Shown here in pieces: positions 48,890-57,941 of a stretch of 64,000 nt of DNA (position 1 is the stretch's first letter; each line of letters opens with the position of its first letter). This stretch comes from Limiplasma sp031549415 (lineage in GTDB: Bacteria > Bacillota > Clostridia > Christensenellales > Aristaeellaceae), in NCBI GenBank assembly GCA_031549415.1, contig JAVBPU010000002.1, forward strand, positions 62,001 to 126,000. The letters run 5' to 3'. The notes beneath the pieces are model-generated. The model had not been told where the DNA came from. It saw nothing but the letters and a program-made list of their open reading frames with translations, and did no database searches. The position numbers and the translations under genes are program-made.

Positions 48890-49369
48890 ATGGCGGTGAC
48901 GGTGGTTTGCGTTGGCAAGCTGCGGGAGCGCTTTTATGCGGAAGCCTCCGCGGAGTATGTGAAGCGCCTTTCCCGCCTGATGCCGGTGAGCGTACTGGAG
49001 GTGCCGGACGAGCCGGAGCCGGAGAATGCCTCTCCCCTCCTGCGGGAGAAGGCGCTGCGAAAGGAAGGGGAGCGGATTCTTTCGCGGATCGATCCTTCCG
49101 CCCATGTGGTGGCCCTATGCGTGGAGGCCCAGCAACCCAGCAGCGAAGAGCTGGCTGAAAAAATACAGGGCCTGTTTACCCAGGGCAAAAGCAATATCAC
49201 CTTTGTCCTTGGCGGCTCTTTGGGCCTGCATCAGGAAGTGCTGTCCCGCGCCCAGGAGCGCATGGGCATGAGCCGCATGACTTTTCCCCATCAGCTCTGT
49301 CGGGTGCTGCTGCTGGAGCAGCTGTTCCGGGCGGCGAAGATCAACGCGGGGGAACGATATCATAAATAG
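48890..49369 (+). CDS. rlmH: 23S rRNA pseudouridine methyltransferase RlmH
   Basis: A 159-residue SPOUT-type methyltransferase that methylates pseudouridine 1915 of 23S rRNA. The C-terminal knot is clear: VLGGSLGLHQEVLSRAQERM, FPHQLCRVLLLEQLFRA, and the terminal GERYHK. Length is standard. A terminator follows directly. Confidence 0.96.
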   Translation: MAVTVVCVGKLRERFYAEASAEYVKRLSRLMPVSVLEVPDEPEPENASPLLREKALRKEGERILSRIDPSAHVVALCVEAQQPSSEELAEKIQGLFTQGKSNITFVLGGSLGLHQEVLSRAQERMGMSRMTFPHQLCRVLLLEQLFRAAKINAGERYHK

Positions 49370-49404
49370 AAAGGCTGTGGCGGGAAAGTCCCCACAGCCT
49401 TTTG
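49370..49404 (+). terminator. Rho-independent terminator after rlmH
   Basis: AAAGGCTGTGG and CCACAGCCTTT form an 11-bp stem with a T run (TTTTG). Confidence 0.9.
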
Positions 49405-49415
49405 TTTGCTGTTTT

Positions 49416-49465
49416 ATCCTACCCCCCATTCGCCGTGGGTAGCCAAGCGACATGGGGGCTAGGAT
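49416..49465. repeat. C-rich palindromic element, copy 2
   Basis: ATCCTACCCCCCATTCGC (49416-49433) faces GCGACATGGGGGCTAGGAT (49447-49465), the same design and core as 14389-14437. It sits between the rlmH terminator and the end of the acyltransferase gene. Confidence 0.75.
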
Positions 49466-50181
49466 TACATTCCCAGCCGCTGCCCGGGGGTCAGGAGGGG
49501 CTCCTCCTTCTTGTCGATCCCAGGCTGGATGCCCAGGCGGATGTGCTCCATAATGCGGGGGGTCTGCTCCGCCAAGGACAGGTCCGGGTCGTAGGCAATG
49601 GGGGCCGCCACACGGAACACGCGGTTTTTATAGTCAATATACACCGGATAAAACTTTAGCGCCAGCCCCAGCTGCTTATAAGCCATGGGGGCCACCTGCA
49701 AAAAGCCGGAGTTCAGCCTTGTGCTGTGGGACTGGAACCCATCCGGCTGCTCCGCAAAAATGATCAGATGATCGCCCTGTTTTAAGTATTGAATGCTTTT
49801 GCGGAAGGTTTTGATCACCTGGAAATCATGATAGACGGGTACGCCAGGGACGCTACGCAAAATCGGAGGAATGATGGCCGCCGCGATGTAGGGCAAGGTG
49901 CGGGTGAGCAGCGGTTCCCAAAAAGAGCCGGGCTTCCACCAATAATCCTGCCGCACATAGGCGGGCACTTCCTTGGCGCTCATCATCCCGGCGTTCATCC
50001 AGGGGCGCAGCTTGTCGCCCATGGGGAAATAGGTGCACATTTCCATCGGTCCAAAGGCTCCGGCATGGTTGGGGCAAAAAACGGCAGGCGCGCCATCAAA
50101 CTCCGTTTCCCACTGGGTGGTCATGGTACGGGAGAACAGCCGGATCGTCGCGCAGAGGGTCTTATACAACTTGTGGCCCAT
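49465..50181 (-). CDS. Lysophospholipid-type acyltransferase (LPLAT), unusual motif
   Basis: A 238-residue protein with the LPLAT fold pattern: FCPNHAGAFGPMEM (motif I) and LIIFAEQPDGFQS (motif III equivalent). In active PlsC-type enzymes motif I is NHxxxxD; here the aspartate position is Gly44, so catalysis may differ. It would act on glycerolipids at the inner membrane. Start ATG 50181 has AAAGGAG upstream. It is followed by no close partner. Confidence 0.75.
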   Translation of the reverse strand: MGHKLYKTLCATIRLFSRTMTTQWETEFDGAPAVFCPNHAGAFGPMEMCTYFPMGDKLRPWMNAGMMSAKEVPAYVRQDYWWKPGSFWEPLLTRTLPYIAAAIIPPILRSVPGVPVYHDFQVIKTFRKSIQYLKQGDHLIIFAEQPDGFQSHSTRLNSGFLQVAPMAYKQLGLALKFYPVYIDYKNRVFRVAAPIAYDPDLSLAEQTPRIMEHIRLGIQPGIDKKEEPLLTPGQRLGM

Positions 50182-50274
50182 GAGGTCTCCTTTTCTCGGC
50201 AAGCAAATCAGAATGAATCCAGGATGGATACGTTTCTTTATAACACATTGCCCTCATTCTGTCCAGCGAATGGA

Positions 50275-51402
50275 TTAGGCATTTGCCAGCATAAACTTTC
50301 CAATTTCCGCAATGCAATCCTCCGCCTGGGGAGAAACCCCCACCAGGTCCGCAAAGGCGTGGGAAAGGCCGCAATAGCGAATCACTTCCACCTTCACCCC
50401 CGCCCTTTGCAGCTTTCTTGCAAAGGCTTCATTTTCGTGGCGCAAAAAATCGAACTCGCCAAAGAGGAGAAGCGTGGGCGGCAACCGGGAAAGGTCCGCC
50501 ACGATGGGGGACACATAGGGGATGGCCGCGTTGGCCACCCCAAGCAAGTCGCCGATCCCATTTCCGCTGCCCATGGAGGACATCATGGTGAGCAACGGAC
50601 GAATGACGTTTTCCTGGCTGGGTTCCACCGTGTATATTTTGTCAAAATCCATCTTGTCCGGCAAGGTGTTGGCTGCATCCACCGTGGGGTAGAGCAGCGC
50701 CTGCGCCCGAATCATGCCCTTTTTTTCATCCCGGTCCCGAAGGGCACAGACCGCCGCAAGGTTGCCTCCCGCAGAATCGCCGCTGACACAGATGCGCTTT
50801 GGGTCGCCTCCCAGGCTGGCCACGTTGTGAAACAGCCACTCCACCGCCTGGTAACAGTCGTCAAGGCCTGCCGGAAAGGGGTGCTCCGGGGCCAGGCGGT
50901 ACTCCACCTGGACGGCCAGGCAGCCGGTGGTCTGGGCCATCAGCTTGCATAGCTCTTCCACCACTTCTGGCCGGCCAGCCACAAAGCCGCCTCCGTGAAA
51001 GTAACAAAACACAGGGCGCAACGCGCTCCCTGACGCAGCCGATTGGTAGAAGCGCAGCGGCACCTCATGCCCCTCCGTGGCCCGGAAGCAGCTTCGTTGC
51101 TCGGCCACATCCGTCACGATGGGAATACTCTTGATGCCGTCCATCATGCGGCGCATTTGCAGGGCCGTCCTTTGGGGATCCTTTTTCTTTTTGGCGTCGC
51201 TCTTCATCATGCGTTTGAACAAGAAACCTTTCAGACCGCGAAACATGGGGGCCATGCCAGCATACACAGCCGGGTCCAGGGTACCCTGGGAGGGGTCTTG
51301 GCCAGGAATGGGCTTTTCCAGAATGGACAGACCGTCTTCCACAACGGACCGCTGTTTTGCTTGGATGGAGCGCAGTTCCACTTGGGTGTATTTTCTTTCC
51401 AT
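50275..51402 (-). CDS. Alpha/beta-hydrolase, HSL-type esterase
   Basis: A 375-residue esterase: oxyanion motif YFHGGGFVAGRP, nucleophile elbow CVSGDSAGGNLAAVCAL, acid residue in FGEFDFLRHENEAF and the histidine in GLSHAFADLVG. An N-terminal helical extension of about 100 residues is rich in Lys/Met (FKRMMKSDAKKKKDPQRTA). Substrates of this family are short acyl esters. Start ATG 51402. Confidence 0.9.
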   Translation of the reverse strand: MERKYTQVELRSIQAKQRSVVEDGLSILEKPIPGQDPSQGTLDPAVYAGMAPMFRGLKGFLFKRMMKSDAKKKKDPQRTALQMRRMMDGIKSIPIVTDVAEQRSCFRATEGHEVPLRFYQSAASGSALRPVFCYFHGGGFVAGRPEVVEELCKLMAQTTGCLAVQVEYRLAPEHPFPAGLDDCYQAVEWLFHNVASLGGDPKRICVSGDSAGGNLAAVCALRDRDEKKGMIRAQALLYPTVDAANTLPDKMDFDKIYTVEPSQENVIRPLLTMMSSMGSGNGIGDLLGVANAAIPYVSPIVADLSRLPPTLLLFGEFDFLRHENEAFARKLQRAGVKVEVIRYCGLSHAFADLVGVSPQAEDCIAEIGKFMLANA

Positions 51403-51420
51403 GGCTCGATTCCTTTCCAA

Positions 51421-51462
51421 AAAGAAATGGGGGGCTGTTCTGCCCATTGGCACAACAGCCCC
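51421..51462 (-). terminator. Rho-independent terminator of the 5'-nucleotidase gene
   Basis: GGGGCTGTT/AACAGCCCC stem followed on the minus strand by CATTTCTTTTT. Confidence 0.85.
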
Positions 51463-51487
51463 GGAAATATTTTTGCAAGAGACCGGT

Positions 51488-53176
51488 TTATTGGGCGGGC
51501 TTCTCCGGCACCGCCACGATGCGGCCCTGGCCGTGAGGATCGGTGTAGCCTTCACCCACGGTGCCGCCCAGCACCTGGGTGATGTAGTTGATCAGCACCT
51601 GATTGTCCAGCATGGCGTCTTCCAGCAGAAGTTTGTTGTCCTGGAACATGGTGAACCCGTCGCCGGCGCTCTTGATCATATAGTTATGAGAGGCCAGGGT
51701 ATAGGTCTTTGCCAAATCCAGGGGCGCATCGCCCACCATCACGTTTTTCACGCGATACTCGCCGTCCACGCTCACAAACAGGCCTTCGTCCGTCAGCTTG
51801 ACAGAATTGGGCACATAGGTATGGATCTCATAGGTCAGGCCCGCCACCTGCAGGAAGCCGCCATTTTCCTCCGGCACCACCCTTGCGCCCATTTCCAGCG
51901 CGTCCAGAATCTCCTGGCCGGTGACTTCCACCATGCAAAGCTCGTTGCCAAAGGGATGCACCTTCAGGATGTCGTTATAGGTCAGGTCCCCAGCCTTCAT
52001 GTTCACCCGGATGCCGCCGCCATTGACAACGGCAACGTCCGCGCCGCTCATGGCTTTATAGGCGTCCGCGCACAGGTCGCCCAGGTTGGTCTCCGCCATG
52101 CGGATGATGCGAACGGCGGGGTCCGTGCCAGGCTCCACAATGGTCAGGTCCACTTCGCTCTTGGCCACCACTTTGGCCAGGGTATCCGCAAACTGGGACT
52201 GGATGCCCTTGATGAAATCTGCGGTCTCTCCGGTCCAGGCCAGGTTGCCGGAAGCCAGCGCGCCGGAGATGAACTCCGCAGCGGGGCCGGACCAGCTCAG
52301 CAGGTCCGTGGTCAGCGTGCCATCCTTGGCAATGCGCAACACGCCAATGTTGGCGAACTTGGTGCCTGTGGAGGAAAGCAGCACTTCCTTGCCTTCCTTG
52401 TTCTTTACCTTTTCACAAGGCAGCACGCTGTGGCTATGGCCGTCCAGCACCACGTCGATGCCGGTGGTGTTTAGAATCACGTCCGTGGACATCCAGGGGG
52501 CGCACTCCGCCTCGATGCCCAGATGCGCCATGGCCACCACATAGGCGGCCCCTTCGGCCCTGGCCGCGTCCACCGCTGCCTGCACCGCGGTATACAGCTC
52601 CTGGCCGTTGCCGCCCTGGCTAAAGCCATAGATGAAGTTGCCCGCTTCGTCCTGGAAGTAGGAGGGGGTAGAGGACGTGAAGGTCTTGGGGGTGACCATG
52701 CCCACATAGGCTACCTTTACGCCATCATATTCGATGATTTTGTAGGCGTCAAAAACGGGCTTGCCCGCCTTCACGTCAGTGAAGTTGGCGCTGATGTAAG
52801 GGAACTTGGCCGCCTTGGTCAGCTCCAGGAAGCGGTCCATGCCATAGTCAAACTCGTGGTTGCCTGGAATGGCCACTTCGTACCCCACCTGGTTCATGAT
52901 GTCGATGATATAAGAACCGGTGGACAGGGTGCCGATGGGCTCTCCCTGAATGGAATCGCCGTTATCGACCAAAGTTACAAAATTGTCTTTGAGCAAGGTA
53001 TCCCGGTAATAGACCAGGCCGGCATACCCAAACCCCTGGTCCACGCCACAATGAACGTCATTGGTGTACAGCACCACAATGTCTTTGGTCAGCGCTGGCG
53101 CGGCGCCCTCCGCCAAGGCGGAAACCCCTCCCACCAGCAATGCGAGGACAAGAAACAAACCCAGCAGTTTTTTCAT
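51488..53176 (-). CDS. Exported 5'-nucleotidase / UDP-sugar hydrolase family
   Basis: A 562-residue protein with a signal peptide (MKKLLGLFLVLALLVGGVSALA), a calcineurin-like metallophosphatase domain (LYTNDVHCGVD, VDNGDSIQG, IPGNHEFDYG, VVLDGHSHS) and the C-terminal 5'-nucleotidase domain (NLGDLCADAY, VVNGGGIRVNM, LASHNYMIKSAGDGF). It should release phosphate and nucleosides outside the cell. No wall anchor is seen. Start ATG 53176 with GGAGGTC upstream; longer frames are not supported. Confidence 0.93.
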   Translation of the reverse strand: MKKLLGLFLVLALLVGGVSALAEGAAPALTKDIVVLYTNDVHCGVDQGFGYAGLVYYRDTLLKDNFVTLVDNGDSIQGEPIGTLSTGSYIIDIMNQVGYEVAIPGNHEFDYGMDRFLELTKAAKFPYISANFTDVKAGKPVFDAYKIIEYDGVKVAYVGMVTPKTFTSSTPSYFQDEAGNFIYGFSQGGNGQELYTAVQAAVDAARAEGAAYVVAMAHLGIEAECAPWMSTDVILNTTGIDVVLDGHSHSVLPCEKVKNKEGKEVLLSSTGTKFANIGVLRIAKDGTLTTDLLSWSGPAAEFISGALASGNLAWTGETADFIKGIQSQFADTLAKVVAKSEVDLTIVEPGTDPAVRIIRMAETNLGDLCADAYKAMSGADVAVVNGGGIRVNMKAGDLTYNDILKVHPFGNELCMVEVTGQEILDALEMGARVVPEENGGFLQVAGLTYEIHTYVPNSVKLTDEGLFVSVDGEYRVKNVMVGDAPLDLAKTYTLASHNYMIKSAGDGFTMFQDNKLLLEDAMLDNQVLINYITQVLGGTVGEGYTDPHGQGRIVAVPEKPAQ

Positions 53177-53388
53177 AACCGTCAAGACCTCCTCTATGTA
53201 GTTGGGTACAATGGCCATGCTCCTATCATACCATAAGAAAGAAGAAATGTCACGGGATACAATCTGGAAGGAGCCAGCCCCCTGCACGCGGTCTCCCTTC
53301 CGGCATACAGTAGCACTGTACCCGGTGCGAAGGACCCCTTTTGGCTTCATTTGCGTTGGGTAACACTCACAGATGGAGGCCTCTCCAA

Positions 53389-54150
53389 ATGTTTGATTTT
53401 TTTGAACAAGAAAACGAACGTGGAAATGAGCGGGGACGTGACCGGTGTCACCGCGAACCGTGCATTCCTGTTTGCAATTGCCACCCCTGCCCCAGCCCTT
53501 GCCCCCCTCCCCACCCCTATCCCAAGTGTGGCTGCGTGCCCAAGCCCATCGAGGACGCATGCTGCTCTTTTGTGCGGGTGAATTGTGACGGGGAATATGA
53601 GTTGGCCCGCGTCAAGGTGGACAATGGCCCTCTCACCAATGAGGACTATAACTTTGCCGCGTATAACTTGAATCCCCGGGACATTGACGGTATTGGCATG
53701 CAGGCTTCCAGCGGCATGTTGTATCTGTCCCGGATCGAGCTCAGCTGCCCCGTCAACGTCTTCCAAATGTTTGTGGCGGTGTCTAGCGGCGGCATGAACT
53801 TGACCGCCGGCCAAAGCCTGGCAGGCATTTATGACGGCGCCGGAAACCTGCTGGCGCAAACCGCGGACCAAAGCGCTGCCTGGCAAGCCGCAGGCGTTTA
53901 TGGCATGCCCATCCCCGCCACCTATCTGCCGGAAGGCCGGTATTATCTGGCGCTATTGTCCGTTGGCGACATCGCGCCTGAGTTCGCCGCCAGCCAGGCG
54001 GGCGCCGCGGCCCTCAACATTTTGCTCTCCACTCCCAACCTGGCCTACGGCCAGATCCCCGAGCAGACCACGCTGCCTGCCACGGTGGATCCCAACACCT
54101 TTAACCTGCCGCCCATCGGGCAGAAAATGCCCTGGATCGCCCTGGGTTAA
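53389..54150 (+). CDS. Cys/Pro-rich N-terminal, beta-rich surface or spore protein
   Basis: A 253-residue protein. The N-terminus is charged (FFEQENERGNERGRDRC) and leads into a Cys/Pro run (CIPVCNCHPCPSPCPPPHPYPK), then a beta-rich domain with LSRIELSCPVNVFQMFVAV. No signal peptide. The design resembles the Cys/Pro-rich protein at 34515, suggesting a cross-linked spore outer-layer protein; this is inferred from composition. ATG 53389 has GGAGGCC upstream. Confidence 0.6.
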   Translation: MFDFFEQENERGNERGRDRCHREPCIPVCNCHPCPSPCPPPHPYPKCGCVPKPIEDACCSFVRVNCDGEYELARVKVDNGPLTNEDYNFAAYNLNPRDIDGIGMQASSGMLYLSRIELSCPVNVFQMFVAVSSGGMNLTAGQSLAGIYDGAGNLLAQTADQSAAWQAAGVYGMPIPATYLPEGRYYLALLSVGDIAPEFAASQAGAAALNILLSTPNLAYGQIPEQTTLPATVDPNTFNLPPIGQKMPWIALG

Positions 54151-54186
54151 GCGTGCCCTTCACTGCCAGAGAATCAACGAAAGAAC

Positions 54187-54215
54187 GGGGGGCGGTTTTC
54201 CGCCCCCCAAACCCT
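54187..54215. terminator. Bidirectional terminator between the Cys-rich gene and clpB
   Basis: GGGGGGCGG (54187-54195) pairs with CCGCCCCCC (54200-54208) over TTTT; CCTGTTTTTC follows on the plus strand. Confidence 0.8.
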
Positions 54216-54231
54216 GTTTTTCTTCTCTATC

Positions 54232-56829
54232 TCACTTCACCGTCAGCTGTCCATCGTCTCCTACATCTACCACCAGGTTTTGTCCCGGCAGGATCTCTCC
54301 CGCCACCAACGCCCGGGCGATCAGGGTTTCCAGCTTACTTTGCATGTAGCGCTTCAGGGGCCGGGCGCCATACACCGGGTCAAATCCGGCCTCCACAATG
54401 GCTTCCACTGCTTTGTCCGTGAGGGTAAGGCCCACGCCTTTGGCTTCCAGCCTCTTTTGCAAACCGCCCGCCAGCAAACGCACAATTTGGGAAATCTCCG
54501 CCTTCTCCAGCGGCTTATAAAACACGATATCGTCAATGCGGTTGAGGAACTCCGGCCGAAACTGGGCTTGCAACAGCTTCATCACACTGTCCCGGGTGGC
54601 TTCCGGGATTTCACCCGCCTGCAGGCCCTCCAGTAGCAGGTGGCTGCCCAGGTTGCTGGTCATAATGATAATGGTGTTCTTAAAATCCACGGTGCGGCCC
54701 TGGCTATCCGTGATGCGGCCATCATCCAGCACCTGCAGCAGGATATTGAACACGTCCGGGTGGGCCTTTTCCACTTCATCCAGCAGCACCACGCAGTAGG
54801 GCTTGCGGCGCACCGCCTCGGTGAGCTGGCCGCCCTCTTCAAAGCCCACATAGCCCGGAGGTGCGCCCACCAGACGGCTGACGGAGTGCTTCTCCATGTA
54901 TTCGCTCATGTCAATGCGAATCATGTTCTTCTCATCGTCAAACAAGCTCTGGGCCAGGGCCTTGGCCAGCTCGGTTTTGCCCACGCCGGTGGGGCCCAGG
55001 AATAGGAAGCTGCCAATGGGGCGGTTCTCATCCGCAATGCCCGCCCGGCTGCGGAGAATGGCCTCGCTGACTTTTTGCACCGCCTCGTCCTGGCCGATGA
55101 CCCGCCTGTGCAGCTCTTCCGGCAAAGTCAGCAACTTTTCCTTCTCGCTTTCCTTCAGCTTGGTCACGGGAATGCCGGTCCAGCGGCTGACGATGCGGCT
55201 GATCTCCTCCTCGGTCACCTTATCCCGCAACAGTCCGTGTTCCCCCCGCTGGGTCTCGGCGATGGCCTCCTCTTTTTCCAGCTCCGCCTGCAGCTTGGGC
55301 AGCTCGCCATACTTGAGCTCCGCGGCCTTGCCCAAATCGTAGGTTTGCTCCGCCCGGGCGATTTCCGCATTCACCCGCTCGATGTCCTCCCGCAGCTTTT
55401 GCACTTTGGAAATGGCGGCTTTTTCGTTCTCCCAGCGGGTCCGCATGGCAAAGAAGTCCTCCCGCTGGCGGGTCAATTCCTCTTCCAAAATCGCCAGGCG
55501 GCGCTTGCTGCCCTCGTCCTCTTCCTTTTTCAGGGCCGCCTGCTCAATTTCCAGCTGCATGATCCGTCGGCTGACCTCGTCCAGCTCGGTGGGCAGGCTG
55601 TCGATCTCCGTGCGAATCATGGCGCAGGCTTCATCCACCAGGTCAATGGCCTTATCCGGCAAAAAGCGGTCGCTGATGTACCGCTCCGACAGAGTGGCGG
55701 CGGCAATCAGAGCGCTGTCCTGGATTTTGACGCCATGGAATACCTCGTAGCGCTCTTTCAGCCCCCGCAGAATGGAGATGGTGTCCTCCACAGAAGGCTC
55801 CCGCACCAGCACGGGCTGGAAACGGCGCTCCAAGGCGGCGTCCTTTTCGATATGCTTTCGGTATTCGTCCAAGGTGGTGGCGCCGATCAAATGCAGCTCT
55901 CCCCGGGCCAGCATGGGCTTTAAGAGGTTGCCCGCATCCATGGAGCCCTCTGTTTTGCCCGCGCCCACAATGGTATGAAGCTCGTCAATAAACAGCAAAA
56001 TGCGGCCATTGCTTTTTTTAATTTCCGCCAGCACGGCTTTCAGCCGTTCTTCAAATTCTCCCCGGTATTTGGCCCCGGCAATCAGCGCGCCCATGTCCAG
56101 GCAAAAAACCTGCCGGTCCTTCAGGCTGTCGGGCACGTCGCCCCGAACGATGCGCAGCGCCAAGCCCTCGGCAATGGCGGTTTTGCCCACGCCGGGCTCG
56201 CCGATCAGCACCGGGTTGTTTTTGGTTTTTCGGGTCAAAATGCGGATCACGCTGCGGATCTCGTTGTCCCGGCCCACCACAGGGTCCAGCTTCTGGGCCC
56301 GGGCCAAGGCCACCAGGTCCTGGCCATACTTGGCCAGCACATCATAGGTGTCCTCCGGGGTTTCGCTGGTAACGCGGGTATTGCCCCGGACGCTTTGCAG
56401 CGTGGTGAGAAAGCCCGATTCCGTCAGCCCCAGGCTGGCCCACAGCTCCTTGATGGCGCGGGTGGGCTTCACCAGCAGCCCCATATACAGGTGCTCCACG
56501 CTGATGTATTCGTCCTTCATGCGCTGGGCCTGTTCCTTGGCGGCCACGATGACCTTTTCCACATCGGAGGAAATATAAATCTTGTCCGGCTCCCGGCCGG
56601 TTCCGGTCACCTTGGGAAGCCCGGAAATGGCGCTTTCCAGCCGGGCACGGAGCATATCCGGGTTCTTGCCCATTTTGGTCAGCAGCTGGGAAATCAAGCC
56701 CTGGGGATCCTGCAACAGGGCAAAGGCCAGGTGTTCCTGGGTCACCTCTTGGTTTTGATATTCAACGGTAAGCTGCTGCGCATAGGCAAGGGCGGCGCGG
56801 CTTTTTTCGGTAAACTCTTGCATGGTCAT
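54232..56829 (-). CDS. clpB: ATP-dependent disaggregase ClpB
   Basis: An 865-residue Hsp100 protein: N-terminal Clp repeat domain (TEKSRAALAYAQQLTVEYQN), first AAA module (Walker A GEPGVGKTAIAE; arginine finger region), the long coiled-coil M domain (about 410-525) that defines ClpB, second AAA module (GPTGVGKTELAKAL, DMSEYMEKHSV) and a C-terminal D2-small domain. It rescues aggregated proteins with DnaK. The start MTMQEF at 56829 has GGAGGACCC upstream. A CtsR box overlaps its promoter. Confidence 0.97.
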   Translation of the reverse strand: MTMQEFTEKSRAALAYAQQLTVEYQNQEVTQEHLAFALLQDPQGLISQLLTKMGKNPDMLRARLESAISGLPKVTGTGREPDKIYISSDVEKVIVAAKEQAQRMKDEYISVEHLYMGLLVKPTRAIKELWASLGLTESGFLTTLQSVRGNTRVTSETPEDTYDVLAKYGQDLVALARAQKLDPVVGRDNEIRSVIRILTRKTKNNPVLIGEPGVGKTAIAEGLALRIVRGDVPDSLKDRQVFCLDMGALIAGAKYRGEFEERLKAVLAEIKKSNGRILLFIDELHTIVGAGKTEGSMDAGNLLKPMLARGELHLIGATTLDEYRKHIEKDAALERRFQPVLVREPSVEDTISILRGLKERYEVFHGVKIQDSALIAAATLSERYISDRFLPDKAIDLVDEACAMIRTEIDSLPTELDEVSRRIMQLEIEQAALKKEEDEGSKRRLAILEEELTRQREDFFAMRTRWENEKAAISKVQKLREDIERVNAEIARAEQTYDLGKAAELKYGELPKLQAELEKEEAIAETQRGEHGLLRDKVTEEEISRIVSRWTGIPVTKLKESEKEKLLTLPEELHRRVIGQDEAVQKVSEAILRSRAGIADENRPIGSFLFLGPTGVGKTELAKALAQSLFDDEKNMIRIDMSEYMEKHSVSRLVGAPPGYVGFEEGGQLTEAVRRKPYCVVLLDEVEKAHPDVFNILLQVLDDGRITDSQGRTVDFKNTIIIMTSNLGSHLLLEGLQAGEIPEATRDSVMKLLQAQFRPEFLNRIDDIVFYKPLEKAEISQIVRLLAGGLQKRLEAKGVGLTLTDKAVEAIVEAGFDPVYGARPLKRYMQSKLETLIARALVAGEILPGQNLVVDVGDDGQLTVK

Positions 56830-56898
56830 AAGGGTCCTCCATTCTGGCGGGCATCCGCCGAAACTATAATTTACAAAGGAATGGAAGGCCATTCTGCA

Positions 56899-56915
56899 TC
56901 TGACTATCTTTGACC
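56899..56915 (-). promoter_or_regulatory. CtsR operator
   Basis: On the minus strand GGTCAAA-GAT-AGTCAGA fits the CtsR heptad repeat with 3-bp spacing; it lies directly after the -10 box of clpB, a repressing position. One arm is imperfect. Confidence 0.7.
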
Positions 56916-56924
56916 TTCAATTTG

Positions 56925-56952
56925 ATTATACTGCATTTCGGTCTCCTGTCAA
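56925..56952 (-). promoter_or_regulatory. SigA promoter of clpB
   Basis: TTGACA (56952-56947) and TATAAT (56930-56925) on the minus strand, 16 bp spacing, both perfect hexamers. Confidence 0.85.
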
Positions 56953-56960
56953 GAGGTTTT

Positions 56961-57003
56961 GCAAAAAACAGCGGAGCCGCCGTGCAAAAACAGCGGAGCC
57001 GCC
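56961..57003. repeat. Two direct repeats of about 20 bp
   Basis: GCAAAAAACAGCGGAGCCGC and GCAAAAACAGCGGAGCCGCC are repeated head to tail (56961-56981, 56984-57003). The role is unknown; a duplicated regulator site or a slipped hairpin is possible. Confidence 0.7.
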
Positions 57004-57135
57004 CAGTCCTTCAGCGCTTTTTTTGTCGAACGAAAGGCAAGTTTTCTGCATAAGCTTTCCTTTTTCGGCAAAGGATAGGAATGACTCCTACACGAACCCA
57101 TACGAAGTAAGTTTCACAAGCAATGGAGGATGCCT

Positions 57136-57465
57136 ATGCAACAGACCGAACCCCGGCAGCACACGGCCACCGTGGCGCTGACCGGAGAGCTGGACCATTA
57201 TACGGCCCCGCAAGTCCGGGCGCAGCTGGACGAACTTTTGCAAGATCCGGCTATTTTGCACCTGGTGCTTGATCTGGAGAAGCTCAACTTTATGGATTCC
57301 TCCGGCATCGGGGTGCTGCTGGGACGGCTGAGGGCCCTGCAGCAACGAGGAGGTACGCTGGCGGTGAAGAATATGCAGCCGGCCATCACCAAGCTGTTCC
57401 GGCTCACCGGGATGCAGCGGGTTGTGGCCGTGGTTGAGGATGCCAAAGGAGGGCCTAGCCAATGA
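57136..57465 (+). CDS. spoIIAA: Anti-sigma-F factor antagonist
   Basis: A 109-residue STAS protein. HTATVALTGELDHYTAPQVR and the phosphorylatable serine in NFMDSSGIGVLLGR mark SpoIIAA, which in dephosphorylated form frees sigma F in the forespore. Start ATG 57136 has GGAGG 6 bases upstream. It is first in the spoIIA operon and overlaps the next gene by 4 bases. Confidence 0.95.
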   Translation: MQQTEPRQHTATVALTGELDHYTAPQVRAQLDELLQDPAILHLVLDLEKLNFMDSSGIGVLLGRLRALQQRGGTLAVKNMQPAITKLFRLTGMQRVVAVVEDAKGGPSQ

Positions 57466-57938
57466 AGAACCGCATGGAATTAAGCTTTCTGGCCTGTCCG
57501 CAAAACGAGAGCTTTGCCCGGGTGGCGGTGGCGGCCTTTGCCGTGCAACTGAACCCAACCCTGCCAGAAATGGCGGATATCAAAACCGCTGTCAGCGAAG
57601 CGGTGACCAATGCCATCGTCCACGGCTACCGGGATTTGCCGGAGGGCAAAGAAGGCACGGTGTATTTGCAGGCCTCCTTTGGGGATAAGCATGAACTGAC
57701 CGTGACCATCCGGGATGAAGGCGTGGGCATCGAAAACATCAAACAGGCCATGCAGCCGTTTTATACCACGGGAGATGGCGCGGAGAGGAGTGGCATGGGG
57801 TTCTGCGTAATGCAGACTTTTATGGATGCGGTGGATGTGGACAGCGCTCCGGGACGGGGCACCACCGTAACCCTGCGCAAATCCATCACTGGCGAGGTGG
57901 GGCTGTACCGGGAACGGCTGCTGGACGAAATAGGATAA
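57462..57938 (+). CDS. spoIIAB: Anti-sigma-F factor and serine kinase
   Basis: A 158-residue GHKL kinase: SEAVTNAIVHGYRD (N box), TIRDEGVGIENIKQAM (G1) and GAERSGMGFCVMQTFMD (G2). It binds and blocks sigma F and phosphorylates SpoIIAA. The start overlaps the spoIIAA stop, the standard translational coupling. Confidence 0.96.
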   Translation: MKNRMELSFLACPQNESFARVAVAAFAVQLNPTLPEMADIKTAVSEAVTNAIVHGYRDLPEGKEGTVYLQASFGDKHELTVTIRDEGVGIENIKQAMQPFYTTGDGAERSGMGFCVMQTFMDAVDVDSAPGRGTTVTLRKSITGEVGLYRERLLDEIG

Positions 57939-57941
57939 GCT

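Larger units (their letters stand above)
56830..57135. other. 306-bp divergent intergenic region
   Basis: It holds the clpB promoter and CtsR site, two direct repeats at 56961-57003, and the spoIIA leader. A weak sigma-H-like pair (AGGAATG near 57078, CGAAC near 57092) is possible but not convincing. Confidence 0.6.
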
